Assembly: GCF_000367765.1 (NCBI RefSeq)
Contig: NZ_AORI01000011.1
Location: 124,001-188,000, forward strand
Direction of reading: 5' to 3'
Source of the DNA: Metamycoplasma auris 15026
GTDB lineage: Bacteria > Bacillota_I > Bacilli_A > Mycoplasmatales > Metamycoplasmataceae
DNA: 64,000 nt
The stretch's first letter is position 1. The number at the start of each line of letters is the position of its first letter. Shown here piece after piece: positions 10,684 to 20,869 of the stretch. The translations under genes and the position numbers were made by a program. Below the pieces are notes generated by a model. The model was given only the letters and a program-made list of their open reading frames with translations. It ran no database searches and was not told where the DNA came from.

Positions 10684-11527
10684 ACTCAGCTATCGCCTTT
10701 CCACTTTCTACTCATTTTAAATAAAGACCTTCCCACTCTTCATAATTCGAACATGCCAAATATTCAATTAAATCAGCATCGACACTTTCATTTCAAACTG
10801 GACTAATTCCGCTTTTTGTATATCTGTAATATCATTCTTTACACTTATTAATGTCATCTAATACTTGCTCTTCATTGACTTCAAAAAATCAGTTTTTGAC
10901 AAATCTTTTACTGATATCTACATTTTTAGGATCAATGTAATCTTCATCTTCTAAGAAAGCTGCAACAATAGTAAATCTTTTAACATTCATTAAATAAGAA
11001 TAAAGCTGCGCTTGTTTAATGTATGCTAAATTAATATTATTGTTATTCCAAGCACTCAGTTTCTTAATTCCAGTAGTTTTAATTTCAATAATTAATTTTT
11101 GTTCTTCTAAATAACCATCTGGCAAACCACCAAATAATTCGTTATTAGAAAAATAATCAAAATTATATTTTTTAGCTTCAAATCTTTCAATCTTAAAATT
11201 GTATTTTTTTTCAATCATTTCAATGATTTTAGGTTCCAATGCAATCCCAGCATCAACATATTTGCGGTCCAAAATTGGCATTGCAAAACCTGCTATTCTA
11301 GCAAAAGCTGCAAATTCACTATTTAAAGAACTTAATTTTAAAATATCCCCAAGTGCACTACCTGTTATTTTTCGAAATCCCCCAAAAGACCCAGGTTTAT
11401 TAGCAAGTAATTTTGAATGATAATCAGCATCTAAAATTACAACTTTATTAACAAAGTCAACTTTGTATTCATGATTGTTATATTTAAAACGTTGTGGAAT
11501 TTTAATTATTTTATTTGCAACATTCAT
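10658..11527 (-). CDS. YqaJ/lambda-exonuclease-like nuclease (MAGa7180 family)
   Basis: A 289-residue protein. ITGSALGDILKLSS and the downstream GIALEPKIIEMIEKKYN match the opening of YqaJ/lambda-exonuclease folds. GLPDGYL (Asp 137) and LIIEIKTTG (Glu 148, Lys 150) form the PD-(D/E)XK active site, and KQAQLYSYLMN is the following Gln helix. These enzymes digest one strand of a DNA duplex; the actual substrate here is unknown. First gene of a three-gene run, overlapping the next by 26 bases. AAGGATAA precedes the ATG. Confidence 0.8.
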
Positions 11528-11836
11528 GAGTGTATTATCCTTAGTTTACAATTTAATTTTAGTTTAGTATTGTTTCTTAATATTAAACTTAAGACTATAT
11601 AAAAGTTAATATATTTAATTAATATATTATAAATAATTTAAGTTTCAATACTAAATTTAGTTAAGAGTTTCAAAGCATAATGTTAAATGTGAATTTCTTA
11701 ACTATATATTTTTCAATTTAAAAGATTAATTTTGTTAATTTTTATATGCCTTAAATTAAACATATTTTTTAAAATGACAAGTTATAAATATTAAAAAATG
11801 ACAAAAATAATAAAATTATAATATGCTTTTTTTTGC

Positions 11837-11842
11837 TATAAT
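11837..11842 (+). promoter_or_regulatory. -10 box of the histidine-rich lipoprotein gene
   Basis: TATAAT preceded by TTTTGC; it is 35 bases before the ATG, leaving a short leader that carries the hairpin at 11848-11865. Confidence 0.5.
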
Positions 11843-11847
11843 TTAGC

Positions 11848-11865
11848 TATCTAAGAAATTAGATA
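11848..11865 (+). promoter_or_regulatory. Hairpin with GAAA tetraloop next to the Shine-Dalgarno sequence
   Basis: TATCTAA, loop GAAA, TTAGATA: a perfect 7-bp stem ending at the first base of AGGAGG (11865-11870). It would be near the 5' end of the mRNA and could tune ribosome access or mRNA stability. Confidence 0.5.
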
Positions 11866-11877
11866 GGAGGAATTTAT

Positions 11878-12651
11878 ATGAAAAAAAGTTTAAAATGCGC
11901 ATTATTTATGATGCCATCATTAGGACTTTTAGGATTACCTTTAGTTGCTGCTTCTTGCAACAAAACTAATAGCAAAATTGATAATAAAGATGCTTTAAAA
12001 AATATTAAGGAAGCAAAAAAAGACATCGAAGAAATCATTAAATATGAAAAAGACGCACTTGAAAAAGAAAATGCAACAAAGCTATTAGATCAAATTAAAA
12101 ATTTAGAAAAAGAAGATAGCAAAAAATTAAGTGATAAAGAACTAAGCGATCTTCTAGAAAAAATTAAAGAAGCTATTGCTGACTTTAATAACCGCAGCTT
12201 CTTAGGAAATGAAATTCTAAAAATCAATCGTCTTGTTAAAAATCAAGGAAACACTGAATCAGAGAAAGTTGTTGAAGAACTAAAAAAAACAAGTGATTGA
12301 ACTAAATTAAAAGAAGTTTTTGCTAAATATTCAATTGAATTTAAACTTCTTGAAGAAGACAAAATTAAAGAAATAAAAGTAGCAGATGAATCTCATTCAC
12401 ACCCACATGAAGGAATTATTCACTTAACAATTGAATTTGGACAAGACAAAACTAAATTTAATTACGAACTAGTTGGATTTAAACTTGAACCAAGTAAAGA
12501 AGATAAACATAAACACGAACATGATCATGATCATGAAAATGGAAACAATCATGAAGGAGAACATGGAGAAGGAAATAATGGAACTAGTACAACTACTCCA
12601 ACAACACCAGCTCCATCTTCTCCAACTACAACACCTACTTCAGGTAAATAA
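11878..12651 (+). CDS. Histidine-rich surface lipoprotein
   Basis: A 257-residue prolipoprotein: basic start, hydrophobic core and lipobox VAASC with Cys 27, so lipid-anchored outside the membrane after Lgt/Lsp processing. A Lys/Glu-rich helical part (residues 35-120) is followed by two histidine clusters: three His at 173-177, then seven between 211 and 229 alternating with Asp, Glu and Gly. A Thr/Pro/Ser tail ends the protein. His/Asp clusters like this bind Zn, Ni or Co in other metal-import proteins. It is 91 bases upstream of two ABC permease genes, so it may be their metal-handling or substrate partner; no direct homology to a binding protein is visible. Confidence 0.8.
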
Positions 12652-12742
12652 TTAAATTGTTATCTACTAATACACCATTAAAAAACTAATTGCAAGACTT
12701 AATAATATAATTAAATAAAAATAGAAATATGGAGGGTACAAG

Positions 12743-13714
12743 GTGCTTATTAATAGAAAATTAAACACTCTTAAAAATGTAGCCTTCTATATTTTTATTT
12801 TTTTTATTGCTATAACAATTGTATTTTTTGCAATCAATCTTTTAATTGAACCTCGTATCAAAAAAAATCTTGCTATCTATCAACAAATTTCACCCAATTT
12901 ATTAATTCGTTTTAAAGTTTTTTTAAAAAACTTATTTACTTTTAATCCTGGACATATCTATTCACATGAACTTGCAAGTGTTGAAAGTAATATTTTAATT
13001 CTTTATTTAAAACAACTAAAATGAAGTATTTTAGTAAGTATAGCTATTTTTATTCTTAGTTTTATCTTAGGAAATATTTTAGGAATAATTTCTGCTTATA
13101 AATTAAACAAGGCTTTTGATATTGTTATTTCAATCATTGTTTCTTCTTTAGCTGCCATTCCACTTTTAATAATTGCAATTTTATCTTTAAGTAGCTCATC
13201 ATTTTTTGGTTATCCTTCCCAATTTATTTATGAGCAAAAATTCAGCTTTATTTCTTTATTAATTCCTATTTTAGTTTCTTCATTTCCAACAATTGCCATC
13301 TTTTTTTCAAAATCACGTAAAAAAACTCTAGAAATTCTAAAATCTGAATACTACTTATTTGCAAAAACTTATGGTCTAAATCAAAGACAACTTCTAAATA
13401 AAGTAGTTTTAAAAAACTTATTTATAAGTGAGCTTAATCTTTTCTTTGTTATTTATATATTACTTTTTACAATCACAATTCTTATTGAGTCTATCTTTTC
13501 AATTCCTGGACAGAGTCTATTTATCTCTTTTGCTTTTAAAAAAGGTGAAGTTGACATAATTATGTTTTATTTTATGTTTAATTTAATTTTGCTTTCAATC
13601 CTATTTATTCTAAATAATTTCTTAAGCAAAAAATTAAATCCAATTCTTGCATCCAATTCTTTTATAAAAATAAAAAAAATAAAAAGAATGTGTGAGGTAA
13701 ATAAACATGAATAA
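12743..13714 (+). CDS. ABC transporter permease, DppB/OppB/NikB type
   Basis: A 323-residue protein with about six membrane segments. The C-terminal half has the permease signature: YYLFAKTYGLNQRQLLNKVVLKNLF is the EAA coupling helix, followed by SIFSIPGQSLF, equivalent to the E-x-x-F-x-x-PG-x-G motif of OppB. Start is GTG at 12743, 7 bases after GGAGGG; no ATG is better placed. Its stop overlaps the start of the next permease by 8 bases. Confidence 0.82.
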
Positions 13715-14876
13715 TCTTTTTTCATTTCACAAACAAAAAGAAAAAAAACTTTCAGATTATGTAATTCACCAAACGTCCACAAAACAATACTGAAAACGTT
13801 TCTTTAACAATAAATTAAATTTAACTTGATTTATTTTATTTTTCATCTTACTTTTTTCTTTAGTTCTAGCACTTTTTTTTATAAAAAACTCACCCACAAA
13901 ATCCATTGATGAAAACACTACATTAGTAAATAATTTGCCATCTTATTTCAGCAAAACAATTATTAAAAACTTCAGTCGTGGTCCTGAACTTGATTTTATT
14001 CGCAAAATTGCTTCTATTGATGCCAAAGTTGCTGCTGCAAACAACAAAGAACCTTTATTTATTATCTATTTTGATTCAGCTAAACATATTGGTGGAAACC
14101 AAACTATTCATACTGACATTGTAACTTTAATTTATAATCCTTATGACTTGATTAATGCAGTTAATGCCATTAATGAAAATGGATTAAAAATTACTATTCC
14201 AAATGGGCTATATCTAGGAACAAATAACCAAGGAATTGATATTTATGCAAGATCAATAACTACCCTTTGGATTACAATACTTACAATCTTTTTAGCAATA
14301 CTTATCAATCTTTTTATTGGTTTTAATCTTGCTTTACTAGTAAACATTAAAACACATAATCCATTTATTAATTTTATTGATAAATTAATCAATGCAATTG
14401 CTGTTATTCCTGAAATTATTTGAGTGTTTTTAGTCTCAATATTTCTTGGCACACAATGGTATGCAATTCTTATTTCTTTATCCTTAGTTTGCTGAATTTC
14501 TTACTACAAACTTTCTAAAGAAAAAATTCATGAATTGTTACACAAAGAATTTATTTTAGCTTCAAAAGCAATTGGTTCATCTTATTTACAAATTGCATAT
14601 AAACATATGTTTAGATATCTATTTGCTGACTTTTTAATTATGTTAATTGAGCGCTTTTCAATTAATATTCTAATTGTTTCATCCCTTGCATTTTTAGATT
14701 TCATTACTGAAAGTAATAATTTAAATATGGGTTCAATTTTAAAAGAAGGAATTATTCTATTTTTTGAAAATCCAAGTTACTTATTGCTTAATGCAATTTA
14801 TTTAATCTTATTTTCTTTAAACTTAAAACTTCTATCATTAAGTTTTGCTAATACGTTTGAACCTAAAAATAAATAA
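13707..14876 (+). CDS. ABC transporter permease, DppC/OppC/NikC type
   Basis: A 389-residue partner permease. An N-terminal membrane segment (residues about 40-60) is followed by a roughly 130-residue extracytoplasmic region before the core, longer than in typical OppC. The core contains FILASKAIGSSYLQIAYKHMFRYL (coupling helix) and SSLAFLDFITES, equivalent to the SFLG motif. The ATG overlaps the previous gene by 8 bases. No ATPase (D/F subunit) or classical OppA gene follows; the next gene is tuf on its own promoter. Confidence 0.82.
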
Positions 14877-15170
14877 ACTAGTTTTAAGATGATATTTTAA
14901 TGCTTCTTAATGTCAATTTAAGACTAAAATTATTAGGCAATTTTTGCATTTAAACATTTAGTTTTTTTAAATAATATTTTGTTAAAATATATTCATAAAT
15001 AAAAATTGTTTTTTGTTAAAATTAGTTTTATTAAATTTAGTATTGAAATAAACTTTTTATAAGTTTGGACAGGACATAGCTGAAAGACTATGCTTAGGTG
15101 GTTAAACGCGTTTAATCAATATTAGATTTTATTAAATTTACTATATTAAAAAATAGGAAAGGAAAGAAAA
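14877..15170 (+). promoter_or_regulatory. tuf promoter region and structured leader
   Basis: 294 bases without a gene. Two candidate -10 boxes, TAAAAT at 14983-14988 and at 15017-15022, are each preceded by TGT. Downstream lie a 5-bp hairpin CATAG/CTATG (15075-15092) and a self-complementary element TGGTTAAACG/CGTTTAATCA (15099-15118, with one G-U pair). AGGAAAGGA then precedes the tuf ATG. The GC content of the 15065-15110 block is well above the flanks, suggesting selection for structure. Confidence 0.5.
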
Positions 15171-16364
15171 ATGGCAAAATTAGATTTTGATCGTTCAAAA
15201 GCCCATGTTAACATTGGTACAATCGGTCACGTTGACCATGGTAAAACCACTTTAACAGCTGCTATTGCAACAGTGCTATCTAAGAAAGGTTTATCAGAAG
15301 CTAGAGACTATGCTTCTATCGATAATGCTCCCGAAGAAAAAGCACGTGGAATTACAATTAACACATCACACATTGAATACCAAACAGAAAAACGTCACTA
15401 TGCACACGTTGACTGTCCAGGGCACGCTGACTATGTTAAAAACATGATTACTGGTGCTGCACAAATGGATGCTGCGATTCTAGTAGTTGCTGCAACAGAT
15501 GGTCCAATGCCTCAAACTCGTGAACACATTCTTCTAGCAAAACAAGTTGGTGTTCCTAAGATCGTTGTTTTCTTAAACAAAATTGATATGTTTAAAGATG
15601 ACGAAAGAGAAGAAATGATTGGTCTAGTTGAAATGGATATCCGTGACTTACTAAACCAATACAAATTCGATGGTGACAACACTCCTGTTATTGCTGGTTC
15701 AGCTTTAAAAGCCCTACAAGGAGACCCAGCTTACGAAGCTCAAATTTTAGAACTTATGGACGCTGTTGATACCTATGTTGAAGAACCAACCCGTGAAACT
15801 GACAAACCATTCTTAATGGCAGTTGAAGACGTTTTCACAATTACAGGTCGTGGAACAGTTGCAACAGGTAGAGTAGAACGTGGTGTTCTAACACTTAACG
15901 AAGAAGTTGAAATCGTTGGTCTAAAACCAACTAAGAAAACAGTTGTTACTGGTATTGAAATGTTTAGAAAGAACCTAAAAGAAGCAAGAGCTGGTGACAA
16001 TGCTGGTTTATTACTACGTGGTATTGATAGATCAGAAATCGAACGTGGACAAGTTTTAGCAAAACCTAAGACAATCGTTCCTCACACTGAATTCGAAGCT
16101 ACAGTGTATGTTCTTAAAAAAGAAGAAGGTGGACGTCACACTCCATTCTTCCAAAACTACAAACCACAATTCTACTTCCGTACAACAGACGTTACTGGTG
16201 GAATTAAATTCATCGGACAACGTGAAATGGTTATGCCAGGGGACACAGTTGAACTAAAAGTTGAATTAATTGCTCCTATTGCTGTTGAAGAAGGAACAAG
16301 ATTCTCAATCCGTGAAGGTGGTAGAACTGTTGGTGCTGGAACTGTTACAAAAATCGTTAAATAG
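15171..16364 (+). CDS. tuf: Elongation factor Tu
   Basis: GTPase that delivers aminoacyl-tRNA to the ribosome. All G motifs are present: [33 protein letters not shown] and SALKAL; GGRHTPF and RPQFYFR-like sequences occupy domains 2 and 3. Length 397 residues. It has no TGA codons, and its codon use (GGT, CGT, AAC and TTC more often than in neighbours) marks a highly expressed gene. Confidence 0.99.
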   Translation: MAKLDFDRSKAHVNIGTIGHVDHGKTTLTAAIATVLSKKGLSEARDYASIDNAPEEKARGITINTSHIEYQTEKRHYAHVDCPGHADYVKNMITGAAQMDAAILVVAATDGPMPQTREHILLAKQVGVPKIVVFLNKIDMFKDDEREEMIGLVEMDIRDLLNQYKFDGDNTPVIAGSALKALQGDPAYEAQILELMDAVDTYVEEPTRETDKPFLMAVEDVFTITGRGTVATGRVERGVLTLNEEVEIVGLKPTKKTVVTGIEMFRKNLKEARAGDNAGLLLRGIDRSEIERGQVLAKPKTIVPHTEFEATVYVLKKEEGGRHTPFFQNYKPQFYFRTTDVTGGIKFIGQREMVMPGDTVELKVELIAPIAVEEGTRFSIREGGRTVGAGTVTKIVK

Positions 16365-16392
16365 TTTCATTATCAAAAAAAATCAATTAAAA

Positions 16393-16424
16393 ATATGTTG
16401 CTTTTTAGGGCAACATATTTTTTT
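16393..16424. terminator. Bidirectional terminator between tuf and rmuC
   Basis: Perfect stem ATATGTTGC/GCAACATAT with T runs on both strands; it serves tuf (+) and the convergent rmuC (-). Confidence 0.8.
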
Positions 16425-16437
16425 CTTGAAACTTTAT

Positions 16438-17685
16438 TTATTCATATAATTCAGTATCTGAATTTTTTTCAATTAGTTTTTTATATTCTACTTTTTCAAT
16501 ATGCAAACTTTCAGCATTTGCATTAATTTTATTCATTACAATATTTGCATTTTTCGTTGCTATTCTAATTGCATCAGATGCTTTATTAACGCCTTTTTGG
16601 GATTCAACAAGATGGTCATTTAAAAGTTTGTAGTTCTTTTGAATTTCAATAAATAGATTCTTAACATCTTCTAAGTGTTTAGAGAACATAAAACCTTGAT
16701 TTTTGATTAGAATATTATAAATAAAAGCCATAATTGTAGATGGGCCTTGAATTAAAATTTGATGCTTATTAAAAATTTCAGAAACCATTTCAAAATTTTC
16801 AATCATTTTTAAATAAATTGATTCAGAAGGCAAATATAAAATTCCAAATGGCACAATATTTTTATTTTCTTTAATATATTTTTCACTAATACTTTTTGCC
16901 ATTTTTTTAATTTCATCAATAACTTCATTATATTTGATTTCGCTATTTATATATTTAGCCCATTTTTCTGCGGGAAATTTACAATCAATTGGTATATAAA
17001 TTTCTTTTTGCACACCATCTTCTAAATATATTGATTTAATTGCAAAATCAATTTTTTCATCTTTATTTAGATCAATTTTATATTGCTTAAATCAATATTT
17101 ATTTTCCAATGCAGGAAATTGATTTCTTAGAATTTGTTCTAAGTTAAATTCACCAAAGTTTCCAATTGTTTTGGAATTTGAAAAAAGCTTATTTAGGTTT
17201 GTTACAGATTCTTGAATTGTGCCAAATTCAGTCATTCCTTTGGTCATTTTATCCATTGATTCTTTAATATTTTGAAATTGAGTTTCAACTTGTTTATCTA
17301 ATGTATCTTTAAAATAGCTATCAATATTGTCTTTAATTTTGCCAAATTTCTCATCATTACTTTTACTAATTGCATCAAGTTTAGTATCAATTTTTCCATT
17401 AATTTCAGCTTCTAATCTTATAAATGCGTCATTTAAATCTATTTGACCTTTCTTAATTATGTTACTTAATGAAATATCGCTAGTTCCACTAATTGCTTCA
17501 AGTAATGTTTTATGCAGCTCAGATTTTATTTCTTTACTTACATCATCACTAATACTTTTAGAATAATTTTTTAATTCATTATTATCTATATTATTCTTTC
17601 CTTTGCTTTTCAAAGCAACATAAATCAATAGACCAATTAAAACAATTAAAGTAATGATACTTACTATTAAAATTCCAATAACCAT
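16438..17685 (-). CDS. rmuC: DNA recombination protein RmuC
   Basis: A 415-residue protein joined across a TGA Trp at 17092. An N-terminal membrane helix (MVIGILIVSIITLIVLIGLL) is followed by a long coiled coil to about residue 170 and then the RmuC domain: GNFGEFNLEQIL, a D-AIK-type strand, IPIDCKFP and FGILYLPSESIY, which belong to the predicted endonuclease-like fold. RmuC limits inversions at short repeats in E. coli. The fold and order are typical; the gene stands alone and converges with tuf. Confidence 0.9.
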
Positions 17686-17873
17686 ATTTTTATTTTCCTT
17701 TTTTAGACATACAAAAAATCCTTATCAAATGCTTTTTTAAACAATAATTAAATTTAAACTATTTTTTATATTAACAAATTTGTTAGAAAGGTATTTTTAT
17801 TCTTATTTTAAGGCTTTTTTTAGTTTAAAAAGCATCTTTTTTATATTTCTTAATTATATAAGAACTAATCATA

Positions 17874-17879
17874 TAAAAT
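17874..17879 (+). promoter_or_regulatory. -10 box, probably leaderless
   Basis: TAAAAT, 11 bases before the ATG at 17891; no Shine-Dalgarno sequence lies between. Confidence 0.4.
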
Positions 17880-17890
17880 TTAATATACTT

Positions 17891-18667
17891 ATGCAAAAAC
17901 GAATAAAAAAAATCCTTTTTTCTTCCTTAATTCCAGCGGCGGCTCTTATCCCTATTTCAGTCTCAGTTATTTCTTGTACAGATAAAAATTTAGTAGAATT
18001 TAAAAACACAAATAAAGAAATAAAAAAGCAAACTGAGAACATTAAAGCTGAAATTAATAAGTTAACATGAGACGATTTTTATTTATCAAAAAATAGCAAC
18101 GGACAAAAAATTAATTACAAAAATTTCACTTATGAAGAATTTTTTGAATATCAAGGTTCTTCCAATGAAAAAAAACTGCATAGTCTTAAAGAAATTGAAA
18201 CTAATAAAGATACAAGCAAACTAGGCATTTCAAAATCTTTAGATATTGATAAAGAAAAAACTATAGATAACTATGTTGCAAATAAAGATCTCATTAAAAA
18301 CATTTCAGAATTTAATAAAGATAAAAAAGATGAAGAAAAATTAATTGTTATTTTTCGCTCCGTAAAGCTAGCTGCTCCTGAAAATGCAATTTTAGTTTTT
18401 TTATGGCTTACTCAAAAAAAATATCTTGAAAAAAATAAAGAAGTTAAAGATATTAAATATCTTGCCAAAAAACAAATTAATTTATATGGACATTGGTTTA
18501 GAAATGAAGAAGCAGAAACAATAAAAAAACAAAACCATATTTGAAAAATTGTCAGTTATGTTGTCCCAGCAATTGCTATTGGTGGACTTGCACTATATAT
18601 AATAATTGCCCTAATAATTCGCAAGAAAAAAACAGCATTCAAAAATAAGAAAGGAGACAAGAAATAA
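17891..18667 (+). CDS. Hypothetical lipoprotein with additional C-terminal membrane anchor
   Basis: 258 residues, function not recognised. The N-terminus is a prolipoprotein signal ending VISC (Cys 29). The middle is Lys/Glu-rich. Near the C-terminus a strong membrane helix (SYVVPAIAIGGLALYIIIAL) is followed by the basic tail RKKKTAFKNKKGDKK. Lipid anchor and C-terminal helix together would tether both ends, leaving the tail in the cytoplasm. I place the start at the ATG at 17891 because the signal peptide begins there; a longer in-frame start at 17780 would precede the -10 box. The stop TAATG overlaps the next gene by one base. Confidence 0.72.
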
Positions 18668-19560
18668 TGCTTTCAGTTACTAATAATAAAAAACCTGTTA
18701 TCTTTTCTGATGTTGATGGGACTATATACCAAGATTTTAATCTCAAAAAAGAAACAGAAATTGATATCAAATTTGCCATTGAAAATGGCGCAGATTTCAA
18801 TATTTGTACTGGTAATCCAGTTCAAGAAAGAATGATTTATTTAGCAAATAAATTAAATGCTAGATATCTAATTTGTTCATCTGGTGCTGAGATTTATGAT
18901 GTAAAAAATAAAAAAATCATCCAAAGTTGAAAAATTGATTATGAAATTTTATTGAAATTAATTGAAATTGCAAAAAAACTAAATATTCAGATGTTTTTTT
19001 GGGATGAAGAAAATTATTACTACTTAAAGGATGAATTTCCTATCAAAAACGAAATTCTTAAATACCACTTTATTTCAGATGAAAAAAGAAAGCAAGTGCC
19101 TAAAAAATGGAATAATGAAGTAATTAATCCAATCAAAATTGAAGTATATTCAAATTTCAATAATCAATTTCCTAATTTGCCCGCTGATGTTTTCCCATAT
19201 GTGCAAAACATTGAAGGAATTGAAATGGTGCTTACACATTTTAATATTGAAATTAGTCCAAAAAATATAAGTAAAGGTTCCGCTATTAAATGAATAGTAA
19301 CAAACTTATATAAGAATGAAAATGTCAATCTTGATGATGTAATGACTATTGGGGATAGCAATAATGATGCTTCGATGTTAGAAATTGGAAATTATTCATA
19401 TGCAATGGCTAACTCAGTTGATAAACCCTTAAAAATTGCAAAATTTTTTACAAGCGATGTAATACAAAATGGATTAGGTGAAGCAATCTTAGATTATTTA
19501 TATCGACTAAAAAATATAATAAGAAAACATATGCTTCATGAATTTTTGGAGGATAAATAA
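18667..19560 (+). CDS. HAD-superfamily hydrolase, Cof type
   Basis: 297 residues. Motif I is FSDVDGTIY (nucleophile Asp and acid/base Asp), motif II lies in ICTGN, the Lys is in SKGSAIK, and motif IV is GDSNNDASML. The large C2 cap of Cof/YcsE-like sugar-phosphate phosphatases fills residues about 90-200. The substrate cannot be read from the sequence. Translationally coupled to the upstream lipoprotein by TAATG; 3 bases separate it from the next gene. Confidence 0.88.
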
Positions 19561-19563
19561 AAT

Positions 19564-20790
19564 ATGAAACTTACAAGAATCGGAACAAACTACGTAATTC
19601 AAATTAAAAATACTGAAACACTTTCTCCTTCCATAGAAGAAAAAGGAATAAATAGTGTTAAATTCATTGAAGATAATGGCAAAAAATTAGAATTAGTTAT
19701 CAGTGATAATCTTTCATATGAAGAATTAGCTGGTGCTATTGCAGGGATGCATGGAATAGTTGGCTATAAATATTTTGCAATGTTTGAAAATGAGCAACAC
19801 ATAGCAAAAAACAAACTTAAAGATTATAATGATTTTGAATTCTATGATATTAATTCTTTTCTTTTCGAAGACATTGCAAGAGTTGTAAAAGCTAAAGAAA
19901 AAATTTATCTAACAATTATTCTTTCTGACTTTTCACTAACAACTTTTGAATTAGCATTCAAGAAAACAGCCATTCAACCAAATAATGGTAGCGGTGGTGC
20001 AGAATTTTGAAAAGTTAGAAATAAATTCCAAGGTTTTAGTGTAACAAATATCGATACCCAAAAGCAAATTCAAAATCAAAAAGAGACATTTCAAGCTGCT
20101 ACTTTTTTATCTATAGCATTAATGAATAAAAATCAATATTATTTTCCACTTCCTCTTAAAAAACCAGAGTTTGAATATGAAGATTCAATCATGGCATACA
20201 ATGCATTATCTTCAAGACAAGAACTTCAAACTGCAACCAAAGCTCTTGGAGCTATTTATGAATGAAGAAAATCATTTAACGATCCTGACTGATTGTCATA
20301 CTTAACACTTGATATGAATTCATTGGACATAGATGATGCGTTTGATACTGATATGTTAAATGATGCTGATGAATTTGATGAATATAAAAAATATTTAGAA
20401 AATAAAAAAGTAATTGAGGATTTAAGAGAAATTGAACAAAAACAAAGAAACAAACACTTTGTTGATGATGAAGAGCTAAATATTCCTTCTGAACCTTTTA
20501 GCTTTGAAGATATTAAAAAAATTAAATCTGAATTTTTAGGTCAATTAACTAAGATGATTAGTGATTTAAATTTGGATGAAAATGAAGTAAGAAAAATGCT
20601 TGAAGATTTTACTTTTGATGTTGGAAATCCTGCAAGTGATAAAAATAATTCTTTTAATATTACAAAAGAAGAAAAAGAAAGTTTCATTAATGAAGTGTTA
20701 GAAAAATACAAAGAATTACAACAAGACGTAATGAATCCAAAAAAGACTTCAAAAAATTCTAATGATTCAAACCATGATGAAATAAACTAA
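19564..20790 (+). CDS. Conserved hypothetical cytosolic protein
   Basis: 408 residues with no signal peptide or membrane helix, and no family I can name. Residues 1-150 are mixed beta/alpha with a GAIAGMHGIVGYK motif. The segment around FKKTAIQPNNGSGGAEFWKVRN is the most conserved-looking. The C-terminal 150 residues are acidic and helical (DDAFDTDMLNDADEFDEY, then long Glu/Lys helices), with a charged tail. It ends the lipoprotein-HAD operon, followed by a clear terminator. Confidence 0.75.
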
Positions 20791-20798
20791 TTTAGAAA

Positions 20799-20826
20799 TC
20801 CAAGGAATTAAAACCTTGGGTTTTTA
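20799..20826 (+). terminator. Rho-independent terminator
   Basis: Stem CCAAGG/CCTTGG with loop AATTAAAA, followed by GTTTTT. Confidence 0.7.
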
Positions 20827-20854
20827 AATATATGTTTATTTTTTTTGATTTGAC

Positions 20855-20860
20855 TATAAT
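20855..20860 (+). promoter_or_regulatory. uvrA -10 box, probably leaderless
   Basis: Consensus TATAAT ending 9 bases before the uvrA ATG at 20870; no ribosome binding site. Confidence 0.5.
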
Positions 20861-20869
20861 TTTTAAAAT

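Larger units (their letters stand above)
11528..11877. other. Divergent intergenic region with imperfect inverted repeat
   Basis: 350 bases with no gene, extremely AT-rich. It separates the minus-strand nuclease cassette from the plus-strand lipoprotein operon. TTTAGTATTG (11553-11562) and AAACTTAA (11585-11592) are matched in inverted order by TTAAGTTT and CAATACTAAA (ending 11655), enclosing a tandem TTAATATATT. Promoters for both sides must lie here. Confidence 0.5.

Noticed and set aside
12473-12655. Frame encoding a Met/Leu/Gln-rich peptide
   Set aside because: It is the shifted frame of the His- and Thr/Pro-rich end of the lipoprotein gene.
12743-14876. Identification of the two permeases as a complete oligopeptide transporter (oppBC)
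   Set aside because: Only permease signatures are present; without OppA, OppD and OppF neighbours the substrate cannot be named.
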